Assembly: GCA_963931655.1 (NCBI GenBank)
Contig: OZ007036.1
Span: 434,001 to 498,000 of the forward strand
DNA from: Butyricicoccus_B sp017886875
GTDB taxonomy: Bacteria; Bacillota; Clostridia; Oscillospirales; Butyricicoccaceae
Direction of reading: 5' to 3'
DNA: 64,000 nucleotides
Below are positions 25,803 through 34,456 of this stretch, in pieces. The notes under the pieces are model-generated. The model worked only from the letters and a program-made list of their open reading frames with translations. It searched no databases and had not been told where the DNA came from. The translations under genes were made by a program, and so were the position numbers. Each line of letters begins with the position of its first letter. Within the stretch, counting starts at the first letter, position 1.

Positions 25803-27233
25803 ATGAAATATGAAGCAGTCATTGGTCTTGAGGTGCATGCTGAATTATCCACCGAAAGCAAAATTTACTGTTCTTGTTCAGCAAAATTTGGTGCTGATAT
25901 AAACACTCACACTTGCCCAGTTTGTACTGGTATGCCAGGTGCACTTCCTGTTTTAAATAAGCAGGTAGTACACTATGCGGCTAAAATGGGTCTTGCTACT
26001 GGTTGTACTGTAAACCGTTTATGTAAGGCTGACCGTAAGAATTATTTCTATCCTGACCTTCCTAAAGCTTATCAGATTTCACAGTTTGATGTTCCAATCT
26101 GTGAAAATGGTGAAGTTTTCTTCTATGTTGATGGTGAAAAGAAGTCCTGTCGTTTAGAGCGTATTCACTTTGAAGAAGATGCTGGTAAGCTACTTCATGA
26201 TGAAATTGATGGTACAGTTGTTGACTTTAACCGTTGTGGTGTGCCACTAATCGAAATGGTAACTAAGCCAGACCTTCATTCTTCTGCTGAGGCTAAGGAA
26301 TTTTTGGAGATGATTAAAACCACTCTGTCTTACTTAGATATTTGTGACTGTAAGATGGAAGAAGGCTCTATACGTTGTGATGTTAACGTTTCTATTCGTC
26401 CAGAAGGTTCTACTGAATTCGGTACTCGTGTAGAAATGAAAAATATCAACACTTTCTCTGGTGCTGTTCGTGCTATTGACTATGAAGTTGCACGTCAGAT
26501 TGAAGTTGTAGAAAATGGTGGTACAATTCAGCAAGAAACACGCCGTTGGGACGATGTTAAGCTGAAAAACACTGTAATGCGTACCAAAGAAGATGCTCAA
26601 GATTATCGTTATTTCCCAGACCCAGACCTTATTGCTGTTGAAATTGATGATGAATGGTATAAGCAAATCGAAAGCGAAATTCCAGAACTGCCAATCTCTC
26701 GTTATGAGCGTTACTTAAATGAGTATGGCATGACTGCTATGGAGTCACGTCAGCTTATGGACTCTTATGCTAAAGCTACTCTGCTAGATACAGCAGCGGC
26801 TTCTGGTAAGGTTAAGCCAAAAGCAGCGGCTAACTGGATTTTATCTGATATTTCTAAATATCTCAATGATAAAGAACTTGAGCTTGAAAATACCAAGATG
26901 ACAGCTGAAAAGCTAGTTGACTTAATTTGTTTAATTGATGCTGGCACAATTTCTGGTGCGGCTGGTAAGAAAGTTCTTATTCAGCTATTTGAAACTGATG
27001 AAACCGCAGAACAAATTGTAGAACGTCTTGGCTTAAAACAGGTATCTGATGAAGGTGCAATTCTTGAAATCGTAAAAGACGTGATTGCTAAGAACGAAAA
27101 AGCAGTTGCAGACTTTAAAGCTGGTAAGAATGTTACAGGTTTCTTAGTTGGTCAGTGTATGAAAGCATCTAAGGGACAGGGTAACCCTCAGATTATTAAT
27201 AAATTAATTGCTCAAGAGCTTGCAAAACTATAA
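25803..27233 (+). CDS. gatB: Asp/Glu-tRNA amidotransferase subunit B
   Basis: GatB binds and phosphorylates the misacylated tRNA and receives ammonia from GatA. The 476-residue product has YEAVIGLEVHAELSTESKIYCSC at the start, CPVCTGMPGALPVLN, RKNYFYPDLPKAYQISQ and YRYFPDPDL, then the C-terminal YqeY-like tail ending GNPQIINKLIAQEL. Last gene of the operon; a terminator follows at once. Confidence 0.98.
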   Translation: MKYEAVIGLEVHAELSTESKIYCSCSAKFGADINTHTCPVCTGMPGALPVLNKQVVHYAAKMGLATGCTVNRLCKADRKNYFYPDLPKAYQISQFDVPICENGEVFFYVDGEKKSCRLERIHFEEDAGKLLHDEIDGTVVDFNRCGVPLIEMVTKPDLHSSAEAKEFLEMIKTTLSYLDICDCKMEEGSIRCDVNVSIRPEGSTEFGTRVEMKNINTFSGAVRAIDYEVARQIEVVENGGTIQQETRRWDDVKLKNTVMRTKEDAQDYRYFPDPDLIAVEIDDEWYKQIESEIPELPISRYERYLNEYGMTAMESRQLMDSYAKATLLDTAAASGKVKPKAAANWILSDISKYLNDKELELENTKMTAEKLVDLICLIDAGTISGAAGKKVLIQLFETDETAEQIVERLGLKQVSDEGAILEIVKDVIAKNEKAVADFKAGKNVTGFLVGQCMKASKGQGNPQIINKLIAQELAKL

Positions 27234-27241
27234 TAAATTTT

Positions 27242-27273
27242 ACGGGCAGAGAAAATATCTCTGCTCGTTTTTT
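27242..27273 (+). terminator. Terminator of the ligA-gatCAB region
   Basis: Arms 27242-27252 and 27258-27268 form an 11-bp stem with one G-U pair and a 5-nt loop, followed by TTTTTT. Confidence 0.85.
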
Positions 27274-27298
27274 CTAAAATTTCAAGAAGGTGTATATA

Positions 27299-27697
27299 TT
27301 GGTTTTAATAGTATGTACAGATGATAAAAATGGAATGATGTTTAATAACAGGCGTCAGAGCAAAGATGTACTTGTTATAGCTGATTTAATTGAAATTATA
27401 GGCGAAAATAAGCTATATTGTTCTGAATATACAGCAAAGTTATTTAATGATTTTGAGTTTAAGCCTAATATATGTAATGATTTTAACAATCTGTCAGATG
27501 ACAGCTATGTTTTTATTGAAAATCCAAATGATATACCAAAAAATATAACTAAAATAATTAAATATCTATGGAATAGACATTATCCATCAGATAAAAAGTT
27601 TAATATCAATATTTTAGATTTCAAACTAGAGTCAAGTTATGAATTTTGTGGTAAGTCACATGAAAAAATAACAAGGGAGATTTATATTAAATGCTAA
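27299..27697 (+). CDS. Conserved clostridial protein of unknown function
   Basis: About 132 residues. It has a short hydrophobic strand at the start, then CTDDKNGMMFNNRRQSKD, the mid segment LYCSEYTAKLF, and the end YEFCGKSHEKITREIY. Proteins with this RRQS/SHEKITRE pattern are found in many clostridia, usually without assigned function. I chose TTG 27299, 7 nt from AAGAAGGTG; GTG 27290 in the same frame overlaps that site. It overlaps the nuclease gene by 7 nt, so the two are probably co-expressed. Function not assigned. Confidence 0.65.
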   Translation: MVLIVCTDDKNGMMFNNRRQSKDVLVIADLIEIIGENKLYCSEYTAKLFNDFEFKPNICNDFNNLSDDSYVFIENPNDIPKNITKIIKYLWNRHYPSDKKFNINILDFKLESSYEFCGKSHEKITREIYIKC

Positions 27698-28587
27698 ACA
27701 CAATAAAAAAGATTTTATCACTTTTAATGTGCTTTGTTTTTTTAACAGGTTGCGATATAATACCTGTTGAAAATCCTATAAACCAAAGCTCATATATTTT
27801 AAGCGAAATTCCAGAGTTTTCTGGCGAGCCTTATGTTATAATAAACGATAATAAACCAGATTTTGAAACAAGTTCACTTAATGCTAAAGCATTTGAAGAA
27901 TACAGCGAACTTGATAGCCTTGGACGTTGTGGAGTTGCAACTGCAAATATAGGTCAGGAAATTATGCCTACTGAAAAACGTGGAGATATAAGCAGTGTAA
28001 AACCTAGTGGCTGGAAAAATAAAGAATATGATAAAAACCTTGTAGATGGTCGTTATATTTATAATCGCTGTCATTTAATAGGTTATCAGCTAACAGGCGA
28101 AAATGATAATGAAAAAAATCTTATCACTGGCACTAGATATATGAATGTTGATGGAATGTTACCATTTGAAAATATGGTTGCTGACTATATAAAAGAAACA
28201 AATAACCATGTAATGTATAGAGTAACACCAATTTATGATGGTAATAATCTTGTTGCAAGCGGTGTACAAATGGAAGCATATTCAGTAGAAGATAATGGTG
28301 AAGGTATTTGTTTTAATATTTATGCATATAATAATCAGCCTGAAATAACTATTGACTATGCAACAGGTGATAACTGGCTTTCAACCGAAGCACCAACCAA
28401 TAACACTACTGGAAACACAAATAGTAATTCAAATACTTATGTTTTAAATATCAAATCTAAGAAAATTCATAAACCTACTTGTGGAGGTCTTGCAAACACA
28501 AAAGAAGAAAATAAAAAAACTTATACAGGTGATATTCAAATCCTTTTAGATGAGGGTTATGAAAAATGTAAAACCTGTAAGCCATGA
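27691..28587 (+). CDS. DNA/RNA non-specific endonuclease lipoprotein (DNA-entry type)
   Basis: The 298-residue product has a lipoprotein signal (hydrophobic run then LTGC), anchoring it outside the membrane. The catalytic motif is YNRCHLIGYQLTGEN at 124-138, the EndA-type NRCH with catalytic His 128, followed by NLITGTRYMNVDGMLPFE. The C-terminus carries a Cys module (HKPTCGG ... YEKCKTCKP) like that on other clostridial surface nucleases. EndA-like enzymes degrade one DNA strand during uptake or scavenge nucleic acid. A comEC gene lies 12 kb away, giving a possible partner. A terminator follows. Confidence 0.88.
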   Translation: MLNTIKKILSLLMCFVFLTGCDIIPVENPINQSSYILSEIPEFSGEPYVIINDNKPDFETSSLNAKAFEEYSELDSLGRCGVATANIGQEIMPTEKRGDISSVKPSGWKNKEYDKNLVDGRYIYNRCHLIGYQLTGENDNEKNLITGTRYMNVDGMLPFENMVADYIKETNNHVMYRVTPIYDGNNLVASGVQMEAYSVEDNGEGICFNIYAYNNQPEITIDYATGDNWLSTEAPTNNTTGNTNSNSNTYVLNIKSKKIHKPTCGGLANTKEENKKTYTGDIQILLDEGYEKCKTCKP

Positions 28588-28593
28588 TTTTTT

Positions 28594-28620
28594 AACGGAT
28601 ACATTTGTATCCGTTTTTTT
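28594..28620 (+). terminator. Terminator after the nuclease gene
   Basis: AACGGATAC (28594-28602) pairs with GTATCCGTT (28607-28615), loop ATTT, then TTTTT. It ends 2 nt before the -35 box of the cobalamin-operon promoter. Confidence 0.9.
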
Positions 28621-28621
28621 C

Positions 28622-28650
28622 TTGACACATAGATTTATTTGGTCTACAAT
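28622..28650 (+). promoter_or_regulatory. Promoter of the cobalamin operon
   Basis: TTGACA (28622-28627) and TACAAT (28645-28650), 17-nt spacer. Expected transcript start near 28657, just before the riboswitch. Confidence 0.85.
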
Positions 28651-28666
28651 TATTTATAATTGAATG

Positions 28667-28832
28667 TATAAAAGTGCTTATATATTTTTATATGAGCTTA
28701 AAAGGGAATGGGGTGCAATTCCCCAGCGGTCACGCCGCTGTAAAGATGTAGTTTTATGCAAATATTGCCACTGTTTTTTCGGGAAGGCTGCAATAAAATG
28801 TTGATATCTAAGCCAGAATACCTGCTTTTATA
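28667..28832 (+). ncRNA. Adenosylcobalamin riboswitch
   Basis: P1 pairs TATAAAAG (28667-28674) with CTTTTATA (28825-28832). The core AAAAGGGAATGGGGTGCAATT with CCCCAGCGGTCACGCCGCTGTAA, the GGGAAGG block and the B12 box AGCCAGAATACCTGC (28811-28825) are all present. It sits directly upstream of the 21-gene cobalamin run and should repress it when coenzyme B12 is abundant. Confidence 0.95.
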
Positions 28833-28859
28833 TTTTATTTACAGCAGTTACGAGCGATG

Positions 28860-28931
28860 ACTGTTCTGTTTGCTTTTGCCCTATTTCTATTTAGGGCTTT
28901 TAAGTTTTGCTCAGAACAGTTTATTGTGTGT
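28860..28931 (+). terminator. Expression platform of the cobalamin riboswitch
   Basis: An outer stem (28860-28868 with 28912-28920, ACTGTTCTG/CAGAACAGT) encloses an inner stem (GCCCTA 28878-28883 with TAGGGC 28892-28897) followed by TTTTAAGTTTT; T-rich sequence also follows the outer stem. It probably acts as the switchable terminator. The rest of 28588-28975 holds no gene. Confidence 0.65.
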
Positions 28932-28975
28932 TTTCACACTTTAAACTGTATTTTTTATTTAAAAAGGATTTTTCA

Positions 28976-30106
28976 ATGCAAACTGTTTATAAAAATGGCA
29001 AAAAACTTAGATATGGCTATACAACAGGTTCTTGTGCTGCCGCTGCTGCACAAGCTGCTACCTTATTACTTCTTACAAATGAATGTCCAGAAAAAATTAC
29101 ACTTCATACACCAAAAGGCATAGATTTAATACTTACACCTGAAAATGCAAAAATAGAAAATAATATCGCAAGCTGCGCTATTCGCAAGGATAGCGGTGAT
29201 GACCCAGATATGACAAATGGAATACGTATTTTTTCATATGTACAAAAAATAAACGACAATAAAATTATAATAGATGGTGGGCAGGGTGTAGGTCGTGTAA
29301 CTAAAGCAGGTCTGGCAAATCCTATAGGTTCAGCTGCTATAAATCCTAAGCCTTTACAGCAAATTACAAATGCTGTAAAACTTGCTATGCAAAAAGCTAA
29401 TTATACAGGTGGATTATCTATAATTATATGTGCAGAAAATGGCGAAGAAATCGCAAAACAAACATATAATGAACATTTGGGCATTGTCAATGGTATATCT
29501 ATTTTAGGGACAAGTGGTATTGTAGAGCCTATGAGTGAACAAGCTCTTATGGATACAATTTATTTAGAACTTGACTCACTATATGCTCAAGGTCAAAAAA
29601 TAGCTTTTTTATGCCCTGGTAATTATGGCGTTGATTTTGCTAAAAATACACTTGGTCTTGAGCTTGAAAAAGCGGTTAAATGCTCTAATTTTATCGGTGA
29701 TGCTATTGATTATTCAGCCTTTAAAGGTTTTAAAAAAATATTACTTATAGGTCATGCTGGAAAACTAATTAAAATAGCCGCTGGTATTATGAACACACAT
29801 TCATCTATTGCAGATGGTAGACAAGAAATATTTACTTCTCATGCGGCTCTTTTAGGTGCGTCACATGATATACTTAAAAATTTAATGAATGCTATAACTA
29901 TTGATGAATGTTTAGAAATATTAAAAAATACAGATTTATTAAATCTGACACTTGAAAGCATAGGTAAAAGCATAGAAAAACGACTTAATATGCGTGTTTA
30001 TAATAAGATACAAATTGAATATATAATGTTTACCAATCAATTTGGAATTTTATCTAAATCTGATGGAGCTTTAGAACTTTGTAAGGAGTTGAAAAATGAA
30101 AAATAA
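28976..30106 (+). CDS. cbiD: Cobalt-precorrin-5B C1-methyltransferase CbiD
   Basis: CbiD methylates C1 of cobalt-precorrin-5B in the anaerobic corrin route. The 376-residue protein starts with YGYTTGSCAAAAAQAA and has RKDSGDDPDMTNG and GVGRVTKAGL, all diagnostic, and the late LLIGHAGKLIKIAAGIMNTHS. ATG 28976 follows AAAAAGGAT; an in-frame Met at 28907 lies within the riboswitch platform and is rejected. First gene of the cobalamin run; cbiL overlaps its end. Confidence 0.96.
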   Translation: MQTVYKNGKKLRYGYTTGSCAAAAAQAATLLLLTNECPEKITLHTPKGIDLILTPENAKIENNIASCAIRKDSGDDPDMTNGIRIFSYVQKINDNKIIIDGGQGVGRVTKAGLANPIGSAAINPKPLQQITNAVKLAMQKANYTGGLSIIICAENGEEIAKQTYNEHLGIVNGISILGTSGIVEPMSEQALMDTIYLELDSLYAQGQKIAFLCPGNYGVDFAKNTLGLELEKAVKCSNFIGDAIDYSAFKGFKKILLIGHAGKLIKIAAGIMNTHSSIADGRQEIFTSHAALLGASHDILKNLMNAITIDECLEILKNTDLLNLTLESIGKSIEKRLNMRVYNKIQIEYIMFTNQFGILSKSDGALELCKELKNEK

Positions 30107-30785
30107 AGGTATTTTATATGGCATAGGTGTAGGCCCTGGAGACCCTGAACTTATGACATTAAAGGCGGTTAGAATTTTAGAAGAATGTGATATAGTTGCA
30201 GCACCTCAATCTGATGGCAATGATAAAACAGCTATAAACATTGCTGCTGAATTTATCAAAGGTAAGACTATTTTATATTGTGATATGCCTATGACAAGGG
30301 ATAAGCAAAAAATGAAAGAAAGTCATAAATTAGCAGCTGATAAAATATGTAGTTTACTTGATGATGGTAAAACAGTAGCTTTTTTAACATTAGGTGACCC
30401 TAGTATTTATTCCACATACTGGTATGTACATCGCTTGGTTTTAGAACGTGGTTATAATGCTCAAATTATAGCAGGTGTTCCTTCTTTTTGTGCTGCCGCC
30501 GCATCATTAAATATGGCTCTTGTTGAAGGAAGTGAAATGCTTCATATAATACCAGCATCACATAAAAGCACTGATGAAGGGCTTTCTCTTTCTGGTACAA
30601 AAGTGCTTATGAAAGCGGGTAAATCTATACTTGATGTTCGTGAAAAATTAAGAAAACAAGGCAAACTAAAAAATGCTGCACTTATAGAACGTGCAACTAT
30701 GCCAGAAGAACGTGTTATATTAAATCTTGAAACTTTAGATAATCCAACTGGTTATTTTTCTATTATAATTTCAAAGGAGAACTAA
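30096..30785 (+). CDS. cbiL: Cobalt-factor-II C20-methyltransferase CbiL
   Basis: A 229-residue SAM-dependent tetrapyrrole methylase. GIGVGPGDPELMTLKAVRIL opens the fold, followed by FLTLGDPSIYSTYWYVH and GVPSFCAAAASLN. The Gly-rich GVGPGDPELMT form with the TYWYV segment marks the C20 enzyme. It acts right after cobalt insertion by CbiK. Start overlaps the cbiD end; ribosome site AAGGAG. Confidence 0.93.
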   Translation: MKNKGILYGIGVGPGDPELMTLKAVRILEECDIVAAPQSDGNDKTAINIAAEFIKGKTILYCDMPMTRDKQKMKESHKLAADKICSLLDDGKTVAFLTLGDPSIYSTYWYVHRLVLERGYNAQIIAGVPSFCAAAASLNMALVEGSEMLHIIPASHKSTDEGLSLSGTKVLMKAGKSILDVREKLRKQGKLKNAALIERATMPEERVILNLETLDNPTGYFSIIISKEN

Positions 30786-30789
30786 ATTT

Positions 30790-31539
30790 ATGATTTATTT
30801 TGTTGGAGCGGGTTCAGGTGCACCTGATTTAATAACTGTAAGAGGTGCAAACCTAATAAAAAAAGCTGATGTTATTGTTTATGCTGGTTCTCTTGTAAAT
30901 CCTGAAGTTTTAAATGATAGAAAAGAAACATGTAAAATATATAACAGTGCAAAAATGACTTTAGAAGAAGTTATGCAAGTTATGATTGAAGCAGAAAGAC
31001 AAGGGAAATTTGTTGTGCGATTGCATACAGGTGACCCATGTGTTTATGGTGCTCATAGAGAACAAATGGATTTATTGGATAAAGAAGGTATTTCATATGA
31101 AATTTGCCCTGGAGTATCTTCTTTTTGTGGTGCTGCTGCTGCACTCAAGGCAGAATACACACTTCCAGATGTATCCCAAACAGTGATTTTAACACGTATG
31201 GAGGGAAGAACCCCTGTCCCACCTAAAGAGAAAATTGAACTTTTAGCAGCTCACAATGCTACTATGGTTATTTTTTTATCTGCTGGCAGATTAAAAGAAC
31301 TTTCTAAACGCTTAATTGAAGGCGGATATTCAAAAGATACTCCAGCGGCTATTGTTTATAAAGCAACTTGGCCAGATGAAAAAGTTATATATACAACCGT
31401 TTCTAGGCTTTATGAAGATGGCAAGGATATAACAAAAACTGCACTTATAACAGTAGGTAACTTTTTAGGGAATGAATATAATCGTTCCAAATTATATGAC
31501 CCGTCTTTTACAACTGAATTTCGTGAGGCAAGTCTATGA
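30790..31539 (+). CDS. cbiF: Cobalt-precorrin-4 C11-methyltransferase CbiF
   Basis: A 249-residue methylase. YFVGAGSGAPDLITVRGANL, YAGSLVNPEVL, RLHTGDPCVYGAHREQMD and TRMEGRTPVP identify the C11 enzyme. It transfers methyl from SAM to cobalt-precorrin-4. It overlaps cbiG by ATGA, implying coupled translation. Confidence 0.95.
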   Translation: MIYFVGAGSGAPDLITVRGANLIKKADVIVYAGSLVNPEVLNDRKETCKIYNSAKMTLEEVMQVMIEAERQGKFVVRLHTGDPCVYGAHREQMDLLDKEGISYEICPGVSSFCGAAAALKAEYTLPDVSQTVILTRMEGRTPVPPKEKIELLAAHNATMVIFLSAGRLKELSKRLIEGGYSKDTPAAIVYKATWPDEKVIYTTVSRLYEDGKDITKTALITVGNFLGNEYNRSKLYDPSFTTEFREASL

Positions 31540-32543
31540 TTTGGGGTAAAATTATATCATTTACTGATAATGGTGCTAAAATTGCCGAAAAAATTATAGA
31601 TTTATTACCTGATGACAAAATAGAAATTTACAGAAGAAGTATTGATAGTTCTCTTAATAATACATCACTTAAACGTATGGTTCAACAAGCTATGGTTGAT
31701 TGTAAACTAATTATTTTTATTGGTGCAACAGGTATAGCTGTTAGAGCCATTGCATCATATTTACAAGGTAAAGCATATGACCCAGCTATTTTAGTTATAG
31801 ATGAACAAGGGAAATTTGTTATTTCTTTGCTTTCTGGTCATCTGGGAAATGCAAATGACATAACTAAAATGCTTGCTGATAAATTAAATGCTATACCTGT
31901 TATAACAACTGCTACAGATATAAGAGGAGTTTTTGCGGTTGATACATGGGCTAAAAATAACAAATGCACCGTTATTGAACCAGATAAAATAAAATATATT
32001 TCTGGAGCTTTATTAAAAGGCGAAAATATAGGTTTAAAAAGTGAATTTTTGGGTATTAGACCTATAAATATGGTTAATTTCGCTAAAAATGGCTTTACGG
32101 TTGCTTTTAATGCAAATGAAAATCCATTTGAAAATACTTTGCATTTAATACCTAAAATTTTACATATTGGTATAGGTTGTAGAAAAGATACCCCATTAGA
32201 CAATATTTCACAAGCTGTAAAAATAGCTTTAGATAAATATAATATTGATATTCGTGCTGTATGTTCGATTGCATCAATAGATTTAAAACAAAATGAAGCG
32301 GGAATTTTAGCTTTTTCCAGAGAAAACAATATCCTGTTTAAGACATTTACAGCTGATGAACTAAATAGTTTAGATGGCGAATTTACAAAATCTGAATTTG
32401 TCAAAAAAACTGTAAATGTAGATAATGTATGTGAACGCTCTGCGGTTTTAAGTGCTAAAAATTATGATTTAATATGTAAAAAACTATCATATAATGGCGT
32501 TACAATCGCTATTGCTAAAGAGAAGTGGGAGATGAAATTTTGA
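31536..32543 (+). CDS. cbiG: Cobalt-precorrin-5A hydrolase CbiG
   Basis: CbiG opens the delta-lactone of cobalt-precorrin-5A and releases acetaldehyde. The 335-residue protein has the N-terminal part (SFTDNGAKIAEKI), the central IFIGATGIAVRAIA and ISLLSGHLGNANDITKMLA, and the C-terminal domain starting HIGIGCRKDTPLDNI with late RSAVLSA. Starts inside cbiF stop (ATGA) and its own stop overlaps the TTG of hemA. Confidence 0.94.
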   Translation: MIWGKIISFTDNGAKIAEKIIDLLPDDKIEIYRRSIDSSLNNTSLKRMVQQAMVDCKLIIFIGATGIAVRAIASYLQGKAYDPAILVIDEQGKFVISLLSGHLGNANDITKMLADKLNAIPVITTATDIRGVFAVDTWAKNNKCTVIEPDKIKYISGALLKGENIGLKSEFLGIRPINMVNFAKNGFTVAFNANENPFENTLHLIPKILHIGIGCRKDTPLDNISQAVKIALDKYNIDIRAVCSIASIDLKQNEAGILAFSRENNILFKTFTADELNSLDGEFTKSEFVKKTVNVDNVCERSAVLSAKNYDLICKKLSYNGVTIAIAKEKWEMKF

Positions 32544-33724
32544 ATATACAAATGATAGGAATTGATTTTCATAAAGCGGATATTTCTAAACGTGAACCAC
32601 TTTCTTTTACTCAAAATCAAGTAACTAATTTATTACCTAAGCTTGCAAGCGGTGAAAATGTACTTGCTTGTGCTTTACTCGCAACTTGCAATCGAACAGA
32701 ACTTTATTTACATACAAAAGAAAATATTGATGCTTTAAATTTGCTATCAAACTGTGCAAATTTAAATAAAAATGATTATTTGGATTGCACTATATCAAGA
32801 TATAATGATGATGCTATAAGACATTTAATGGAAGTAGCTTCTGGTTTACAATCTCAAATTTTTGGTGATGACCAAATTGTAACACAAGTTAAAACAGCTA
32901 TGCAGCTTGCAAGAAATTCAAAAACGCTTGATAATGTGCTTGAAACATTGTTTCGCAGAGCAGTAACAGCGGGAAAACGTGTCAAAACTGAAACGAGATT
33001 TTATACAGTTCCACCGTCTGCCGCTGCGAAAAGTGTACAAATGGCTAAGGAGTTTTTCGGTGATTTATCCGGCAAAAAAGCTGTTGTAATTGGAAATGGT
33101 GAGATGGGCAGACTTACAGCCTCACTTCTTGCAGAACAAAATTGCGATGTTACAATTACTTTGCGTACATATCGCCATGGTCAAACTATAGTTCCAGCAA
33201 AATGTAAAACTCATTCATATGATGATAGATTTAATTTAATAGATGGTGCAGATTTGGTTTGTAGTGCTACAACAAGCCCTCATTGTACAATTACCTATGA
33301 AAAACTTTTAAAACTTGCTAAATTACCTAAGCTTTTTATTGACTTAGCTATGCCAAGAGATATTGACCATCAGATTAACAAGCTAACGACTGTTTGGAAT
33401 TTAGATGATTTAGGTAGCCTCAATAATGAGAATAAAGAGGAAATAAAACATGCTAATGAAATCTTAGAAAAAGAAATTTCTGATTTTTATGCTTGGAATA
33501 ATTATCGCTCTGCGTTGCCTGTAATTGCACAGATAAAAGATGATATAACAAAACGTGTATATTTTGACAAACAATATGATGATTTTAAACAGGATAATGA
33601 TATAGATAGTTTAATAGAGCTTTCTGTTAATAAAACAGTTGATTTGTTATTAAATGGTATGAAAGATGCAGTCAACCAAGATAGACTTTTACAATGTTTA
33701 AACCACATTAAGAAGGGATTATAA
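32540..33724 (+). CDS. hemA: Glutamyl-tRNA reductase
   Basis: HemA reduces glutamyl-tRNA to glutamate-1-semialdehyde with NADPH, the first committed step of the C5 tetrapyrrole route. The nucleophile lies in LLATCNRTELY with Cys 50, as in the family. The NADPH domain shows KKAVVIGNGEMGRLTA, and FIDLAMPRDIDH is conserved. I place the start at TTG 32540 (MNIQMIGIDF..., homologue-like), overlapping the cbiG stop; GTG 32525 in frame is part of its ribosome site. Its presence in the B12-controlled run ties precursor supply to corrin demand. Confidence 0.92.
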   Translation: MNIQMIGIDFHKADISKREPLSFTQNQVTNLLPKLASGENVLACALLATCNRTELYLHTKENIDALNLLSNCANLNKNDYLDCTISRYNDDAIRHLMEVASGLQSQIFGDDQIVTQVKTAMQLARNSKTLDNVLETLFRRAVTAGKRVKTETRFYTVPPSAAAKSVQMAKEFFGDLSGKKAVVIGNGEMGRLTASLLAEQNCDVTITLRTYRHGQTIVPAKCKTHSYDDRFNLIDGADLVCSATTSPHCTITYEKLLKLAKLPKLFIDLAMPRDIDHQINKLTTVWNLDDLGSLNNENKEEIKHANEILEKEISDFYAWNNYRSALPVIAQIKDDITKRVYFDKQYDDFKQDNDIDSLIELSVNKTVDLLLNGMKDAVNQDRLLQCLNHIKKGL

Positions 33725-33727
33725 AAT

Positions 33728-34456
33728 ATGAAATTATACGTTATAGGAATTGGCCCTGCAGGTGAAGAACAAATGACACTTCGTGCAGTTCGTGCATTAA
33801 ATAAGTGTGATTGTGTTGCTGGTTATAATTTATATCTGGATTTAATTGAAAATTTAATAGCAGGCAAAGAACGTATACAAACTGGTATGATGAAAGAAGT
33901 TGACCGATGCACAGCCGCAAGAGATGCTGCACTTAACGGAAAAACTGTTGCAGTTATTTCATCTGGTGATGCAGGTGTTTACGGTATGGCAGGTCTTATG
34001 TTTGAAGTGTGTGAGGATTACCCACAAATAGAGATTGAAGTAATATCTGGTATAACTGCTGCTTGTTCTGGAGGAGCTATATTAGGTTCACCTCTTACAT
34101 GTGATTTTGCTGTTATTTCTCTTTCTGATTTGCTTACACCATGGGACGTTATAGAAAAGCGTGTTAAAAGTGCTGCACAAGGTGATTTTTGTATGGTATT
34201 ATATAATCCTGCAAGCAAAAAACGTATTGACCATTTAAAACGTGTTTGCGATATGATTTTAGAATTTCAATCACCAGAAACAATCTGTGGAATTGTTAGA
34301 AATATTGGCAGAGAAGGGGAAAGTTCTGAGCTTACAACACTTGAAAAATTACGTGATACACAAGTTGATATGTTAACAACTGTTTTTATTGGAAATTCTC
34401 GCACTAAAATTATTTCTGGAAAAATGGTAACACCAAGAGGATATCGTGGCATATGA
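33728..34456 (+). CDS. cbiH: Cobalt-factor-III C17-methyltransferase CbiH
   Basis: A 242-residue methylase: YVIGIGPAGEEQMTLRAVRAL, the segment VAGYNLYLDLI and ISSGDAGVYGMAGLMFE mark the C17 (ring-contraction) enzyme; LSDLLTPWDVIEKR is also typical. It methylates C17 and drives ring contraction. Followed by an ATGA overlap with cbiJ. Confidence 0.95.
   Translation: MKLYVIGIGPAGEEQMTLRAVRALNKCDCVAGYNLYLDLIENLIAGKERIQTGMMKEVDRCTAARDAALNGKTVAVISSGDAGVYGMAGLMFEVCEDYPQIEIEVISGITAACSGGAILGSPLTCDFAVISLSDLLTPWDVIEKRVKSAAQGDFCMVLYNPASKKRIDHLKRVCDMILEFQSPETICGIVRNIGREGESSELTTLEKLRDTQVDMLTTVFIGNSRTKIISGKMVTPRGYRGI

Noticed and set aside
28857..29123. Small + strand frame over the riboswitch platform and cbiD start
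   Set aside because: It overlaps the terminator structure and cbiD in another frame; no homology seen.
31838..32404. 188-codon open stretch on the - strand
   Set aside because: It lies wholly antisense to cbiG, has no ribosome site and no recognisable product; cbiG is unmistakable.
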